DNA of 64,000 nucleotides from Streptomyces phyllanthi (GTDB taxonomy: Bacteria > Actinomycetota > Actinomycetes > Streptomycetales > Streptomycetaceae), in assembly GCF_009377205.1 (NCBI RefSeq), contig NZ_VJZE01000008.1, positions 1-64,000 of the forward strand, read 5' to 3'. The translations under genes and the position numbers were made by a program. This document shows positions 52,988 to 61,361 of this stretch, piece after piece (the first letter of the stretch is position 1; each line of letters opens with the position of its first letter). The notes below the pieces were generated by a model, which was not told the origin of the DNA, ran no database searches, and saw only the letters and a program-made list of their open reading frames with translations.

Positions 52988-55846
52988 ATGACGAACGAAC
53001 GACGGACGGTCGACCAGCTCCTCTGGTCTCTCCTGGACTCCCTCCGGGGACACATGGATGCCGGCGAGATGGCCGACGTGCTGCTGTGGAATGCCGTTGA
53101 ATGGCGAGCCCGGACTACGGGCCTGCCTGCACCAGAACTCGAAGACCTTCAGCGTGCCGCGGCAAACGCACGGCGCAGAACCTCTGAGTTGGACTCATTG
53201 CTAGATGGTGAGCAACAGGCACTGAACAGCTACACACCGACCCAGCTGCGTCACTACGCCCGTCTTCTGCTCCGCCCCTACCTGCCCTCGGACCACCGTG
53301 GCGAGTTCACCACGTCGGCCTCGCTCGTCGAGGTTGCCAGAACCGCCCTGACGGCGTACGCGCACGAGAGCCGCACGGAGGCGGCACATCTCTACGATCC
53401 AGCGTGCGGTTCCGCCACTCTGGCGCTGGACGCGGCGCAGGCGCTGGCCGAGCAGACCGGAACGGCTGTCACCGTCAACGGCCAGGACATCAACGCGGCG
53501 ACTGTCCGGCGTGCCCGTGCCCACGCCTTTCTCCTGGGCGCCGACTCCAGGTTCAGCCAGGCTGACTCGCTCACACAGGACGCCTTCCCCGACCGCCGAT
53601 TCGACTACACGGTGGCCGAGATTCCGTACAACCTGTCCTGGCGGAACAGCTACGAGGAATGCGCAGTCGAGGCAGACCGACCGGAAGGCCGCTACCCCGC
53701 CGGGCTTCCACAGCCCGAAGACGCTTCGCTCCTGTTCGCCCAGATCTTGGTCAGCAAGCTTCGGGATCCGGCGGATGGCGGCGGCCGGGGCATCATGTTC
53801 ACCACCACCGGACCGCTGTACGACGCGGGCGGCAGCGCTGTCCGTGCCTGGCTGCTCGACCAGGATCTCCTGGACGCCGTGGTCGTACTGCCCGAAGGGC
53901 TCAGCACCAGCACCGGAATGCGGCTATACGCCCTGGTCTTCTCCAACCGCAAGCCCGCGGCACGTCGACGCAAGGTGCAGTTCATTGACCTCCGCGGCTT
54001 CTATCAGGACGGGGACGCCCGTCGACTCGAACGCCGCACGATCAGCGAGGCGGCTCTCGACGAACTGTCCCGCAGCCTGAGGCATTCAAAGCCGACGGCC
54101 TACAGCCGAACAGCCGCAGCAAAGGATCTGTCCTTTCGGCAGGTCAGCGTCACCCACCACGCCACCGCGGTCACCAGCAGGCGCGAGCCGGGGGATGTCC
54201 CGCGCCTGACCATGCTCCTGCCGGCGACCTCCACCACCGAAGCGTGGCGCGACACTCGGTACGCCACCGTGCCACCGACCGTGACAGACGAGGCCAAACC
54301 ACCGCTCACACGGTTCGACGTGGACCGCGTCTTCACCACCGACCGAACCCCGCGTGCGCTGCGAGCCCTCACCCAGCTCGGCTGGAAGACCGCCCGTCTC
54401 ACCGAGCTTACCGAGCACCTCTGCTACATCCCCTCGGCCAAGGCCGCCGAGCGCGCCGCCATGCTGTCGGCCGTGACCGGGGAGCAGGCTCTCGTCGTCC
54501 CCATCGAACCGCACCTGGACGCGGTGACTGGGGACCCTGGAGAAGTCGCTCCCGACAACCGCGTGCTCGTGATCCGGCCCAGGAACGCGCACACGGACGC
54601 CGAATACCTGGCGGGGTGGCTCAATTCCCCTCTCGGTCGGCACCTGCGCTCGACAGCCGTCGGCTCCGGCGGGGACAGCTACGTCAGTCCCCGCGCCGTC
54701 AACCTCAACCAGGCCTGGCGCATGGCTGACGATCTTCTCGTCGCCCTGCCGGACCTCCCCGTCCAGCGGGAAATGGCCCGCGCGGAACGGGCGCTGGTCG
54801 CAGCCCGCCGTCACCTGGTCGACTCGCACCGGGAACTCTGGAACGACCCCAAAAAGAGATCCGACATCTACCGCGAAGCCAGCAGTCTCATTCCGTCGGC
54901 AGATCTCGCTCAATGGGCGGCCAGCCTGCCCTTCCCAATGGCCAGCGCCCTCTGGGCCTACGAGTCCAAAGGCGACAGCAACCTGCACGCCCGCCGCGAC
55001 CAGATGTTCCACTTCTGGGAAGCCACCATCCAATTCCACGCCACAGTCAGCGTGTCAGCCCTGCTCCAGGACCGTTCACGGCTTGAGCAGGAACTTCCCG
55101 CACTCGCCGAGCAAATCAGCTCCGTGGGACTCACCCCCGAGCGGGCCACCCTCGGTGTCTGGCACATCATCCTGCAACGGCTCAACAAGAGATATCGCAC
55201 CGCGCTGACCGGAACCGACACCGACGAGCAGGCGCGAGCACGAGCAGCCTTTGCCGACGCACCACCAGATTTCCTGGACACCCTCCTCAGCACCGACCTC
55301 ACGAACCTGTTCGGAGAGGTGATCCAACGGCGCAATGCCTGGAGCGGCCACTCAGGTACGACAACCGCCGCGTCACTCAAAGAGCAGCTCGACATCCTGA
55401 CCGGTCACGTCCACACTCTGCGCAACCTGATCGGCGCCGGCTGGCAGGACTTTCCTCTCGTGCGCGCCGGCGCCGCCCGGATCAGAAACAGGGTGTTTCA
55501 CCATGATGTGGACCTGGCCATGGGTCCCAACGCACCCTGCAGACAGGAACAGATCCCGATCAGCGTGGCCATGGAGGAAGACGGGCTGTACCTCCTCTCA
55601 CGCGAAGCCGGCAGCGCACTCCCCTTCGCTCCGCTGATCGTGATGCACCCGGCAGCGTTCGGATCGAACAGCGGCTGCTACTACTTCAACCGCCTCCAAC
55701 CTGAAGGTGTCCGATTCGTTGCCTACCACGAAGCAGCCGAACCGGAACGGATCGAGGACGCCCCACCCACCGCCGCTCTTGCTGCTGCTCTGGCCTCCGG
55801 CGAGACGGCTGCCAATGACGAATCTCACCAGACGGGACACGCCTGA
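52988..55846 (+). CDS. N6-adenine methylase-like protein with altered motif IV and HEPN-like C-terminus
   Basis: A 952-residue protein with GGGGGG ahead of the ATG. Residues ~70-380 resemble the M subunit of type I restriction systems: LYDPACGSATLALDAAQALA (SAM motif I, ~137), VNGQDINAATVRRARAHAFL, and PEDASLLFAQILVSKLRDPA. The catalytic (N/D)PP(Y/F) is replaced by EIPY (211-214, in DYTVAEIPYNLSWR). Residues ~440-620 look like a specificity/target-recognition segment (LVIRPRNAHTDAEYLAGWLN; VNLNQAWRMADDLLVALPDL is the post-TRD coil). Residues ~650-930 are helical with RRNAWSGH (781-788), an R-x5-H motif like HEPN domains, and RIRNRVFHHDVDLAMGPNAP. No R subunit or separate S gene is nearby. Possibly a one-gene defence protein; its methylase may be inactive. 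A helicase/ATPase domain is absent. Confidence 0.8.
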   Translation: MTNERRTVDQLLWSLLDSLRGHMDAGEMADVLLWNAVEWRARTTGLPAPELEDLQRAAANARRRTSELDSLLDGEQQALNSYTPTQLRHYARLLLRPYLPSDHRGEFTTSASLVEVARTALTAYAHESRTEAAHLYDPACGSATLALDAAQALAEQTGTAVTVNGQDINAATVRRARAHAFLLGADSRFSQADSLTQDAFPDRRFDYTVAEIPYNLSWRNSYEECAVEADRPEGRYPAGLPQPEDASLLFAQILVSKLRDPADGGGRGIMFTTTGPLYDAGGSAVRAWLLDQDLLDAVVVLPEGLSTSTGMRLYALVFSNRKPAARRRKVQFIDLRGFYQDGDARRLERRTISEAALDELSRSLRHSKPTAYSRTAAAKDLSFRQVSVTHHATAVTSRREPGDVPRLTMLLPATSTTEAWRDTRYATVPPTVTDEAKPPLTRFDVDRVFTTDRTPRALRALTQLGWKTARLTELTEHLCYIPSAKAAERAAMLSAVTGEQALVVPIEPHLDAVTGDPGEVAPDNRVLVIRPRNAHTDAEYLAGWLNSPLGRHLRSTAVGSGGDSYVSPRAVNLNQAWRMADDLLVALPDLPVQREMARAERALVAARRHLVDSHRELWNDPKKRSDIYREASSLIPSADLAQWAASLPFPMASALWAYESKGDSNLHARRDQMFHFWEATIQFHATVSVSALLQDRSRLEQELPALAEQISSVGLTPERATLGVWHIILQRLNKRYRTALTGTDTDEQARARAAFADAPPDFLDTLLSTDLTNLFGEVIQRRNAWSGHSGTTTAASLKEQLDILTGHVHTLRNLIGAGWQDFPLVRAGAARIRNRVFHHDVDLAMGPNAPCRQEQIPISVAMEEDGLYLLSREAGSALPFAPLIVMHPAAFGSNSGCYYFNRLQPEGVRFVAYHEAAEPERIEDAPPTAALAAALASGETAANDESHQTGHA

Positions 55847-56032
55847 AGGAGCGCTCTGTCCAATAGAGTCGTTTTGGTGGCGCTTCGGTGGCGACTCATC
55901 GTGAGGCTGCTGGGGCAGTAGCGCTTCACGGGGAGCAATCATCAAGAGCTGTGGGTGGGGTGGGGATGACGTTGCGCGTTGCGCTGCGGCCGCGCCGAGG
56001 GGAGCGTCGCCACCCCGCTTACCGTGACCACC

Positions 56033-56446
56033 TCAGGAGAAGTCTGCTGCGGTGATGCCGTCGGGATGTCCGAACGGCCACTCCACCAGCTCGATCCGGT
56101 AACCGTCCGGGTCCGTGAGCCACGACGTCTTCGGGCCGTGAGGGCCGCCCGGATACTGGACAGGCTCCGGCTCCAGGCCGGCTTCGGCCAGCGTCTTCAG
56201 GGTGACAGTCAGCGTGTCCACCTGGATCGCGAGGTGGTCGATTCCGCTGCCCACGTCGACCGGTCCGTCGGCGGGACGGTGGACCAGTTCGAGCGAAGCC
56301 GCCGGTTCGCCGGGGAACTTGAGGATCACGAGGCGACTCCCGTCGCCGACCTCGACCCTGCCCAGCTCGCCGTAGCCCAAGGCGGTGTAGAAACGGAGCG
56401 AGCGATCCAGATCGGTGACGCGGTAGGCGACGAAGAGCGTCTTCAC
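56033..56446 (-). CDS. VOC-family (glyoxalase/bleomycin-resistance-like) protein
   Basis: A 137-residue protein starting at GTG 56446, overlapping the upstream DHFR-like gene by 4 bp (GTGA). Two beta-alpha-beta-beta-beta modules: VAYRVTDLDRSLRFYTALGY with a Glu/His-type metal site (SLELVHRPADG, GIDHLAIQVDTLTVTLKTLA) and TSWLTDPDGYRIELVEWPFG with the terminal Glu ligand. It most resembles lactoylglutathione-lyase-like proteins. The substrate is unknown. Confidence 0.88.
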   Translation of the reverse strand: MKTLFVAYRVTDLDRSLRFYTALGYGELGRVEVGDGSRLVILKFPGEPAASLELVHRPADGPVDVGSGIDHLAIQVDTLTVTLKTLAEAGLEPEPVQYPGGPHGPKTSWLTDPDGYRIELVEWPFGHPDGITAADFS

Positions 56447-57027
56447 GCGGCCTCCCCGGGTCGGCGCACCCGGTAGCGGAGGTGCGTGACGTCTCGATCC
56501 TCGAGCCGTCGGACGAGGTCGAGTTCGATGTGATCACCACCGAGGTGGTCGAACAGTCGTCGACCGCCACCGAGGAGGACCTGCACCAGGTGGATCTCCA
56601 TCTCGTCCATCTGCCCGGCTCGGAGAAGCGCTTGGGCCGCCCCCGCCCCATGGACCATGACCGGCCGGTCCCCGGCGGCCGCGCGAGCCTGGCGGGCGCA
56701 GTCCTCGACGTCGGTGACGAAGCGCGCGTGGCCGGGTGGCACGTCCCCGTCATCCACATGGTGGGTGAGGACGAAGATCGGCACACCGTCGTGATGGTCG
56801 CCCTGCCAACGCCCGGCGAGTTCGAAGGTCCGACGGCCGGAAATCACCGCGCCGGACGCCAGGGCCTCGCGGTAAACCTGGCCGCTCGGACCGTCGGACT
56901 GCCGATCGTCGAGCCAGTTGAAAAGCCGTCCGCCGTCGCGTCCGAGTTCCTGACCTGGCCGATCCTCCGGCCCGGCGATGTAGCCGTCGAGCGACATCGA
57001 CATGTACAGCCGAATCGCATTGGGCAT
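56443..57027 (-). CDS. Dihydrofolate reductase-like (RibD C-terminal) family protein
   Basis: A 194-residue protein. ATG 57027 was chosen because the protein then begins MPNAIRLYMSMSLDGYIAGP, the standard opening of the family, and GGAGAGAGGG lies just upstream. Further motifs: ALASGAVISGRRTFELAGRW, PIFVLTHH, and HGAGAAQALLRAGQMDEMEI followed by HLVQVLLGGGRRLFDHLGG (NADPH-binding GG). These 'YyaP/YwjB'-type reductases are of unknown substrate and are not true DHFR. It is co-transcribed with the VOC protein (4-bp overlap). Confidence 0.88.
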   Translation of the reverse strand: MPNAIRLYMSMSLDGYIAGPEDRPGQELGRDGGRLFNWLDDRQSDGPSGQVYREALASGAVISGRRTFELAGRWQGDHHDGVPIFVLTHHVDDGDVPPGHARFVTDVEDCARQARAAAGDRPVMVHGAGAAQALLRAGQMDEMEIHLVQVLLGGGRRLFDHLGGDHIELDLVRRLEDRDVTHLRYRVRRPGEAA

Positions 57028-57299
57028 CCTGGTCTCCCTCTCTCCTCCAGACACCGGGTCCCGCCGCTTCCTGATCCGCCGGCGGGGCGGGCCTGTCACA
57101 AGGAAGACTTCAGGCAACCGGCAGACTCATCGGCCCGACGCGCCGACCCTGCTGCCCAGGGCGGCGCGCGGGGGAGTTGTAGTCAGGATCTGTGGATGAA
57201 TCGAGGAGCGTTCAGACTGCGTGGCTCTCGGGGCGTTCGACGAGGTGGCGGCGCTCGAAGCGGGCTCCGGCGCGGACGAGGGCGACGAGGTGGGGTGCG

Positions 57300-57652
57300 T
57301 TCACGGCTCGCCAGCGGGCCCTGGAGGAGGAGGTCCTGGAAGGTCTGGAGTCCGCCAACACCTACTCAACGCTCTTCCTGGACGTCCCCGCCACGGACGA
57401 CGAGTCCCCGCGGTGGCGGACACCCTGGGTGCGGAGGAAGAAGCACTGGAGGGCGTCGAGTACCGGGAGTCGCTCAAGCCACTGCTCGAGGACCTGCCGC
57501 CCCGGGAGAAGCGGATCCTGCTGCTGCGTTTCTTCGGCAACATGCCCCAGTCCCAGATCGCCCAGGAAGTCGGCATCTCGCAGATGCACGTCTCCCGCCT
57601 CCTGGCCCGCACCCTTTCGCAACTGCGTGAAAGGCTTTCGATGGAGGAGTGA
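57300..57652 (+). pseudogene. SigB/SigF-family sigma factor, C-terminal remnant
   Basis: Two frames give the end of a stress/sporulation sigma factor: EEEVLEGLESANTYSTLFLD then DVPATDDESP, and after a shift near 57410 VADTLGAEEEALEGVEYRES, LKPLLEDLPPREKRILLLRF and QSQIAQEVGISQMHVSRLLA, which is region 4.2 with its HTH. Regions 1 and 2 are absent. An intact SigF paralogue must lie elsewhere if the organism needs it. Confidence 0.85.
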
Positions 57653-57809
57653 ACCGCCGAAAGCGATGGCCGCCGGGGACCCTCATCATGGCGCGCGGAA
57701 CCCGGCCGCCGGAGCACCTGTCGATGAGCACCTCGGACAGGCGCCCAGTGCCTGTTTCACGGCCGCACAGCGTCGGCCCCCTCCTGAGGGAGAAGTGGGG
57801 AGCCCGGCC

Positions 57810-58442
57810 TCAGCTGTTGGCTTGCACGGGCTGTGTTTCGGCCTGGTGCCGTGCGGTCGGTGTGTCCGGGGCTGTGTAGTAGACGGACGGACCTTGCTTG
57901 GTGCGCTGGGCATGGCTCTTGGCGACGAGTCCTTCGAGGGTGGTGCGCACAACGTTGGTCTGGATACGGCGGTCGGGATGAGCCTGGCTGAGCGCGGCAG
58001 CAACCTCCGCGGCGGAGCGCGGTTCGCTCTGTTCGGTGAGGTGGCGGCGGATGAGTTCGACCAGGGTGGGTTTGTCTGCCTTCGTGGACTCAACCTTGGC
58101 CGCGGACTTCTTGGCCGGCTTGCTGCCTCGTGGGGGAGTGGTCTTCTTCACCCGGGTTCGCTTGCCGGCATCAGGCTCGGTGGCGTTCTTCTGCCGGGGA
58201 ACGGAAGGCGCTTCCACATTTTCGGTCGTGGAAGCAGGCTCTGGTGTGCCCACACCTCCCAGTGCCTGCTGCATGTTCACCAGCACGGTGTGGTCGTGCT
58301 GCAGCGACTGGAGCTGCTCCTGCAGGGCATCGATCTCTCCACGGAGACGCTCCTGCTCCTTGGCGTTACGCTCGAGGTCGGCGGCGACCTGGGCGGTGTA
58401 CTGCGCCTTGAGATCAGTTGTCTGCAATGGCGTTTCGGTCAT
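57810..58442 (-). CDS. Coiled-coil / winged-helix regulatory protein (conserved in Streptomyces)
   Basis: A 210-residue protein. An N-terminal coiled coil (TAQVAADLERNAKEQERLRG, EIDALQEQLQSLQHDHTVLV) is followed by a Pro/Lys-rich linker (RTRVKKTTPPRGSKPAKKSA) and a winged-helix-like domain (KPTLVELIRRHLTEQSEPRS then AAEVAAALSQAHPDRRIQTN, VVRTTLEGLVAKSHAQRTKQ, GPSVYYTAPD). This layout is familiar from a Streptomyces family annotated only as regulatory or hypothetical; it probably binds DNA as a dimer. GGGGAA lies just upstream of the ATG. It stands alone. Confidence 0.8.
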   Translation of the reverse strand: MTETPLQTTDLKAQYTAQVAADLERNAKEQERLRGEIDALQEQLQSLQHDHTVLVNMQQALGGVGTPEPASTTENVEAPSVPRQKNATEPDAGKRTRVKKTTPPRGSKPAKKSAAKVESTKADKPTLVELIRRHLTEQSEPRSAAEVAAALSQAHPDRRIQTNVVRTTLEGLVAKSHAQRTKQGPSVYYTAPDTPTARHQAETQPVQANS

Positions 58443-58635
58443 GGCAGTTCCCCTTCACGGGTAAACGGCTGTGCTGTTTGCGATGGATGTTACTCACCAT
58501 TTCTCTGACACAGCCGCCCTTGTTGCCATGCACGCCGCCGATCCGAAGGAGGTGGTCATGCCGCTGCACCGTGATGCGAGCACGCGCAGGCGCGCATCCA
58601 CAACAACAGGAGCATGGCCTGGCCCTGGCACACTG

Positions 58636-59440
58636 CTCAGGCCGCACGGGGGCTGGGCAGGTGAGTGTCGATCCATGACAGGCCGCCAAGGTCGAGGTGG
58701 TGGCGGCCGCGGGTGACAGCGACGTAGGCGAGGCGGGCGTCGGTGTCATTGACCGGTTCAGGGATGGGGCGGCCTTGGGCGTCGTGTTGACCGGTGTCTT
58801 TCGGCGGGGGAAAGTCGTGGGCGATTTCGACCGTGGGCCATTCGCGGCCCTTCGCCGTATGCGCCGTGGAGACGGTGACGTCAGCGTCCTTCTCGTCGGT
58901 GAGCTGATCGATCGCGGCGAGGACGGCGCGTCATCACATCGCAGGCCCGCGCCAGCCGTAGATGGCCTGGGCGGAATCGCCTTGCTGCCAGCCGGCGCAG
59001 GGGCGGGACGTGGTGGCGGGCCAGGGCGCTGTCGGCGTAGTAGCAGAAGCGGGTCACGGTGCGCAGCACGGTGTAGGACAGCGTCCTGCAGTTGATCTCG
59101 TGCTCGCCGACGTGCACGGGCGGGTGATGCCGAGAGCCCGGCCGGTCTTCCAGGCGGGCTGGCGGGGGCTGTTGAGGCAACGGGCGTAGTGGTGGCCGAG
59201 GGCGGCGCAGGCCGTTGCGTGGGCCGTCTTGCACTGCACACGGCCAGGGAAGCGGCGTCGCGGGCGATGTCCTTGTTGGAGGCGAGACAGCGGCCACGGC
59301 GCTGGGTGCTGGCGGCGAGCAGGGCGAGGGTGGAGGTCTTTCCCTGAGGGCTGGCGACCGTGCCGCGGGAGGTGACGCCGGGTCTGTGTCCGGTGATGCA
59401 GATAGCCGGGGTCGACCAGGAGCTGATCGACTGGTCCCCC
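58636..59440 (-). pseudogene. UvrD/Rep-like helicase, several frameshifts
   Basis: Pieces in three minus-strand frames: near 59380-59250 GKTSTLALLAASTQRRGRC and LASNKDIARDAA (motif I, degraded GxGKT); near 59230-59110 RFPGRVQCKTAHATACAALG; near 59090-59030 RTLSYTVLRTVTRFCYYADS; then 58932-58636 in one clean frame RAVLAAIDQLTDEKDADVTV, TVSTAHTAKGREWPTVEIAH (motif V) and ARLAYVAVTRGRHHLDLGGL (motif VI). Motifs II-IV are missing, so it is both deleted and shifted. Confidence 0.75.
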
Positions 59441-59460
59441 ACCTGCCGCCAGGAGCGAGG

Positions 59461-60060
59461 CGGCGCTGGAGGGCATCACCGATAAGTACGTCCGCGACTA
59501 CGGCCGCCTGCCCGGCGAGCACGCCCGGCACGGACTGGCGTGGCAGGCGGCGCAGGACACCGGATAAGAAGACCGCTCGCACTCTGGAGCAGCTGCGGAC
59601 GTGGTGGCGTGCGTCCGCGATCCGGACTCGGTGCGCCCGCTGGTGGACACCGCACTCGCTGCCGTCGACGCCGCCGCCGTCGTCTTCACCGTGCGCCGTG
59701 CCTTCGCCCGCCGTCATGTCCTAGCCGAGGCCCGCCGGCACCTTGGCGAGACCTTGCGCGGCCGCGCGTTCGCGCGCGGCCTGGACGACTACGTCGCCGA
59801 CCAAGCCCTGGCCCGCCCGCTGGTGGATCGCCGGCACCGACGGCAAGCCACCGCGCGCGGCGACCTGGTACGAGCGGGCCCGGGTCGCCAGCCTCGCCCT
59901 GCAGAACTCGATCCGCACCGCCCGCACCGCACCCGCCGCCACGTGGGACGAGGCACGGCCCGCGACCGCGTCGGCCGCCACACACGCCGACGACCATGAC
60001 CACCGGCACGACCAGGCGGCGACCGAGCCGCACGCCGCCGACCACCCGGCCCGGGCGACG
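59461..60060 (+). pseudogene. MobF/TrwC-type relaxase remnant
   Basis: Alternating frames read LEGITDKYVRDYGRLPGEHA, DKKTARTLEQLRTWWRASAI, VRPLVDTALAAVDAAAVVFT, EARRHLGETLRGRAFARGLD and WWIAGTDGKPPRAATWYERA. The 'R.L...R..WRA.A' segment and the following helical region resemble the part after the relaxase domain in MobF proteins of actinomycete conjugative elements. The catalytic Tyr/His region is absent. At least three frameshifts. Confidence 0.5.
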
Positions 60061-60350
60061 GTGTGCCGCTGCAGTTCATCGAGGACGACAACTGCACCGA
60101 GGAAGCCGTCCTCATCGCCGCGAGTTCGACAAGTACACGCGGTTCTTCATGCGGAAGGAGAAGGACACCGACGGCATCGAGAAGCCGATGCGGCGCACCC
60201 GCTGGTCCGTGCCTCCTTCCGAGGAGTACGAACGGGTGCACCCGCCGGTCCTGCTCGTCCGTGTCCCGGTCGGCGGCCGGCAGCGCAGCGGGCTCCTGGC
60301 CGACGTCGGCACTCCCGCCGTCCGAGGACGCGAGGCGGTGACGTCTTCGG
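60061..60350 (+). pseudogene. Unrecognised fragment following the relaxase remnant
   Basis: A frame with VPLQFIEDDNCTEEAVLIAA shifts to EFDKYTRFFMRKEKDTDGIE and KPMRRTRWSVPPSEEYERVH. The sequence looks like a real protein, probably from the same plasmid or integrative element, but I cannot name the family. It runs into the 3' end of the dehydrogenase-like gene on the opposite strand. Confidence 0.35.
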
Positions 60351-60425
60351 CGGTGGCGAGGGCGGCGAGCGGGTCTGTGACGGGACATCGACTGAGTGCC
60401 TGGGCCCGGGTTCGCCGTCCGCGCG

Positions 60426-61361
60426 TCATCCGCCGGGCGTCGTCAGTACGTTGGCCGGTCTGCCCGTGAGGTACGTGGTCAGGTTGTGGTGGATTTCGGC
60501 AAGGTTGGCGGTGCGGGCGGCGTCGGTGTACCAGGCGATGCCTGGGCTGAGCACGACATTGCTGAGTCCGCGCAGCACTTCGGCGCCGTCGTCCACCAGG
60601 TCGTCCAGCGCGGCACCCGCGAGTCGGCCGTCGGCGAGCATGCGGGCCAGGGCCGGCTGGTCGACGAGTGAGCCCCGGCAGGTGTTGACCAGGACTGCCG
60701 TGGGCCGCAGCATGGCCAGCCGTTCAGCAGTGAGGATGCGCTGGGTGGCCGGGGTCAGAGGAACGTGCAGCGACAGGACGTCACTGCGACGCAGCAGGTC
60801 CTCCAAGGGGACGGCCGTGATGCCGGAGGCGGTGGTGCGGGTCCGGTTGGTGCCGATCACCTGCATGCCGAACCCGGCGGCGATCCGGGCGACGGCGGTG
60901 GCGATGCGTCCCGTCCCCAGCACTCCCAGCGTCAGGCCGCTGAGCTGCCGACCGAGAAAGGGTGGGTAGAGGTGGCTCGCGCCCCGGCGGACCGCACGAT
61001 CCGCCGGCAGAAGCCGACGACCGACCGCGAGCAGCAGGGCGAACGTGTGCTCGGCCACCGCCTGGCAGGAGTAGTCGGGGCAGTGGGCCACGGTGATCCC
61101 GCGCTCCCGCGCCGCCGCCAAGTCCACACTGTCGAAGCTGCTGGTCACCAGGGTGAGGTAGCGCAGCCGGTCCACTCCGGCCAGTAGCTCGGCGTCGAGA
61201 TGCGTCCACTCCACGATGGCCGCGTCGGCACCGCTGAGCCTGGCGGCGGCGGTCCTGCGGTCGGGCCGGTCACGGAAGACCTCGAAGTCGCCCAGTCCGG
61301 CGAATCTGCGACGCCAGACCTCGGGCAGGTACGTCGGCTCGTCCAGGTACACGATCCTCAT
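60426..61361 (-). CDS. D-2-hydroxyacid dehydrogenase-like protein lacking the catalytic His
   Basis: A 311-residue protein, ATG 61361 overlapping the upstream aminotransferase stop (ATGA). Fold motifs of the D-isomer-specific 2-hydroxyacid dehydrogenases are present: DYSCQAVAEHTFALLLAVGR, the NAD-binding LTLGVLGTGRIATAVARIAA, and LRPTAVLVNTCRGSLVDQPA with the conserved Arg. However, where the family has the catalytic Glu (D.(F/Y).xEP) and His (LTPHIAW) this protein has DDLVDDGAEV and LSPGIAWYT, so both acid-base residues are changed. It may be a pseudo-enzyme, a sensor, or an enzyme with altered chemistry. It is the last gene of a three-gene operon with a PLP aminotransferase. Confidence 0.85.
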   Translation of the reverse strand: MRIVYLDEPTYLPEVWRRRFAGLGDFEVFRDRPDRRTAAARLSGADAAIVEWTHLDAELLAGVDRLRYLTLVTSSFDSVDLAAARERGITVAHCPDYSCQAVAEHTFALLLAVGRRLLPADRAVRRGASHLYPPFLGRQLSGLTLGVLGTGRIATAVARIAAGFGMQVIGTNRTRTTASGITAVPLEDLLRRSDVLSLHVPLTPATQRILTAERLAMLRPTAVLVNTCRGSLVDQPALARMLADGRLAGAALDDLVDDGAEVLRGLSNVVLSPGIAWYTDAARTANLAEIHHNLTTYLTGRPANVLTTPGG

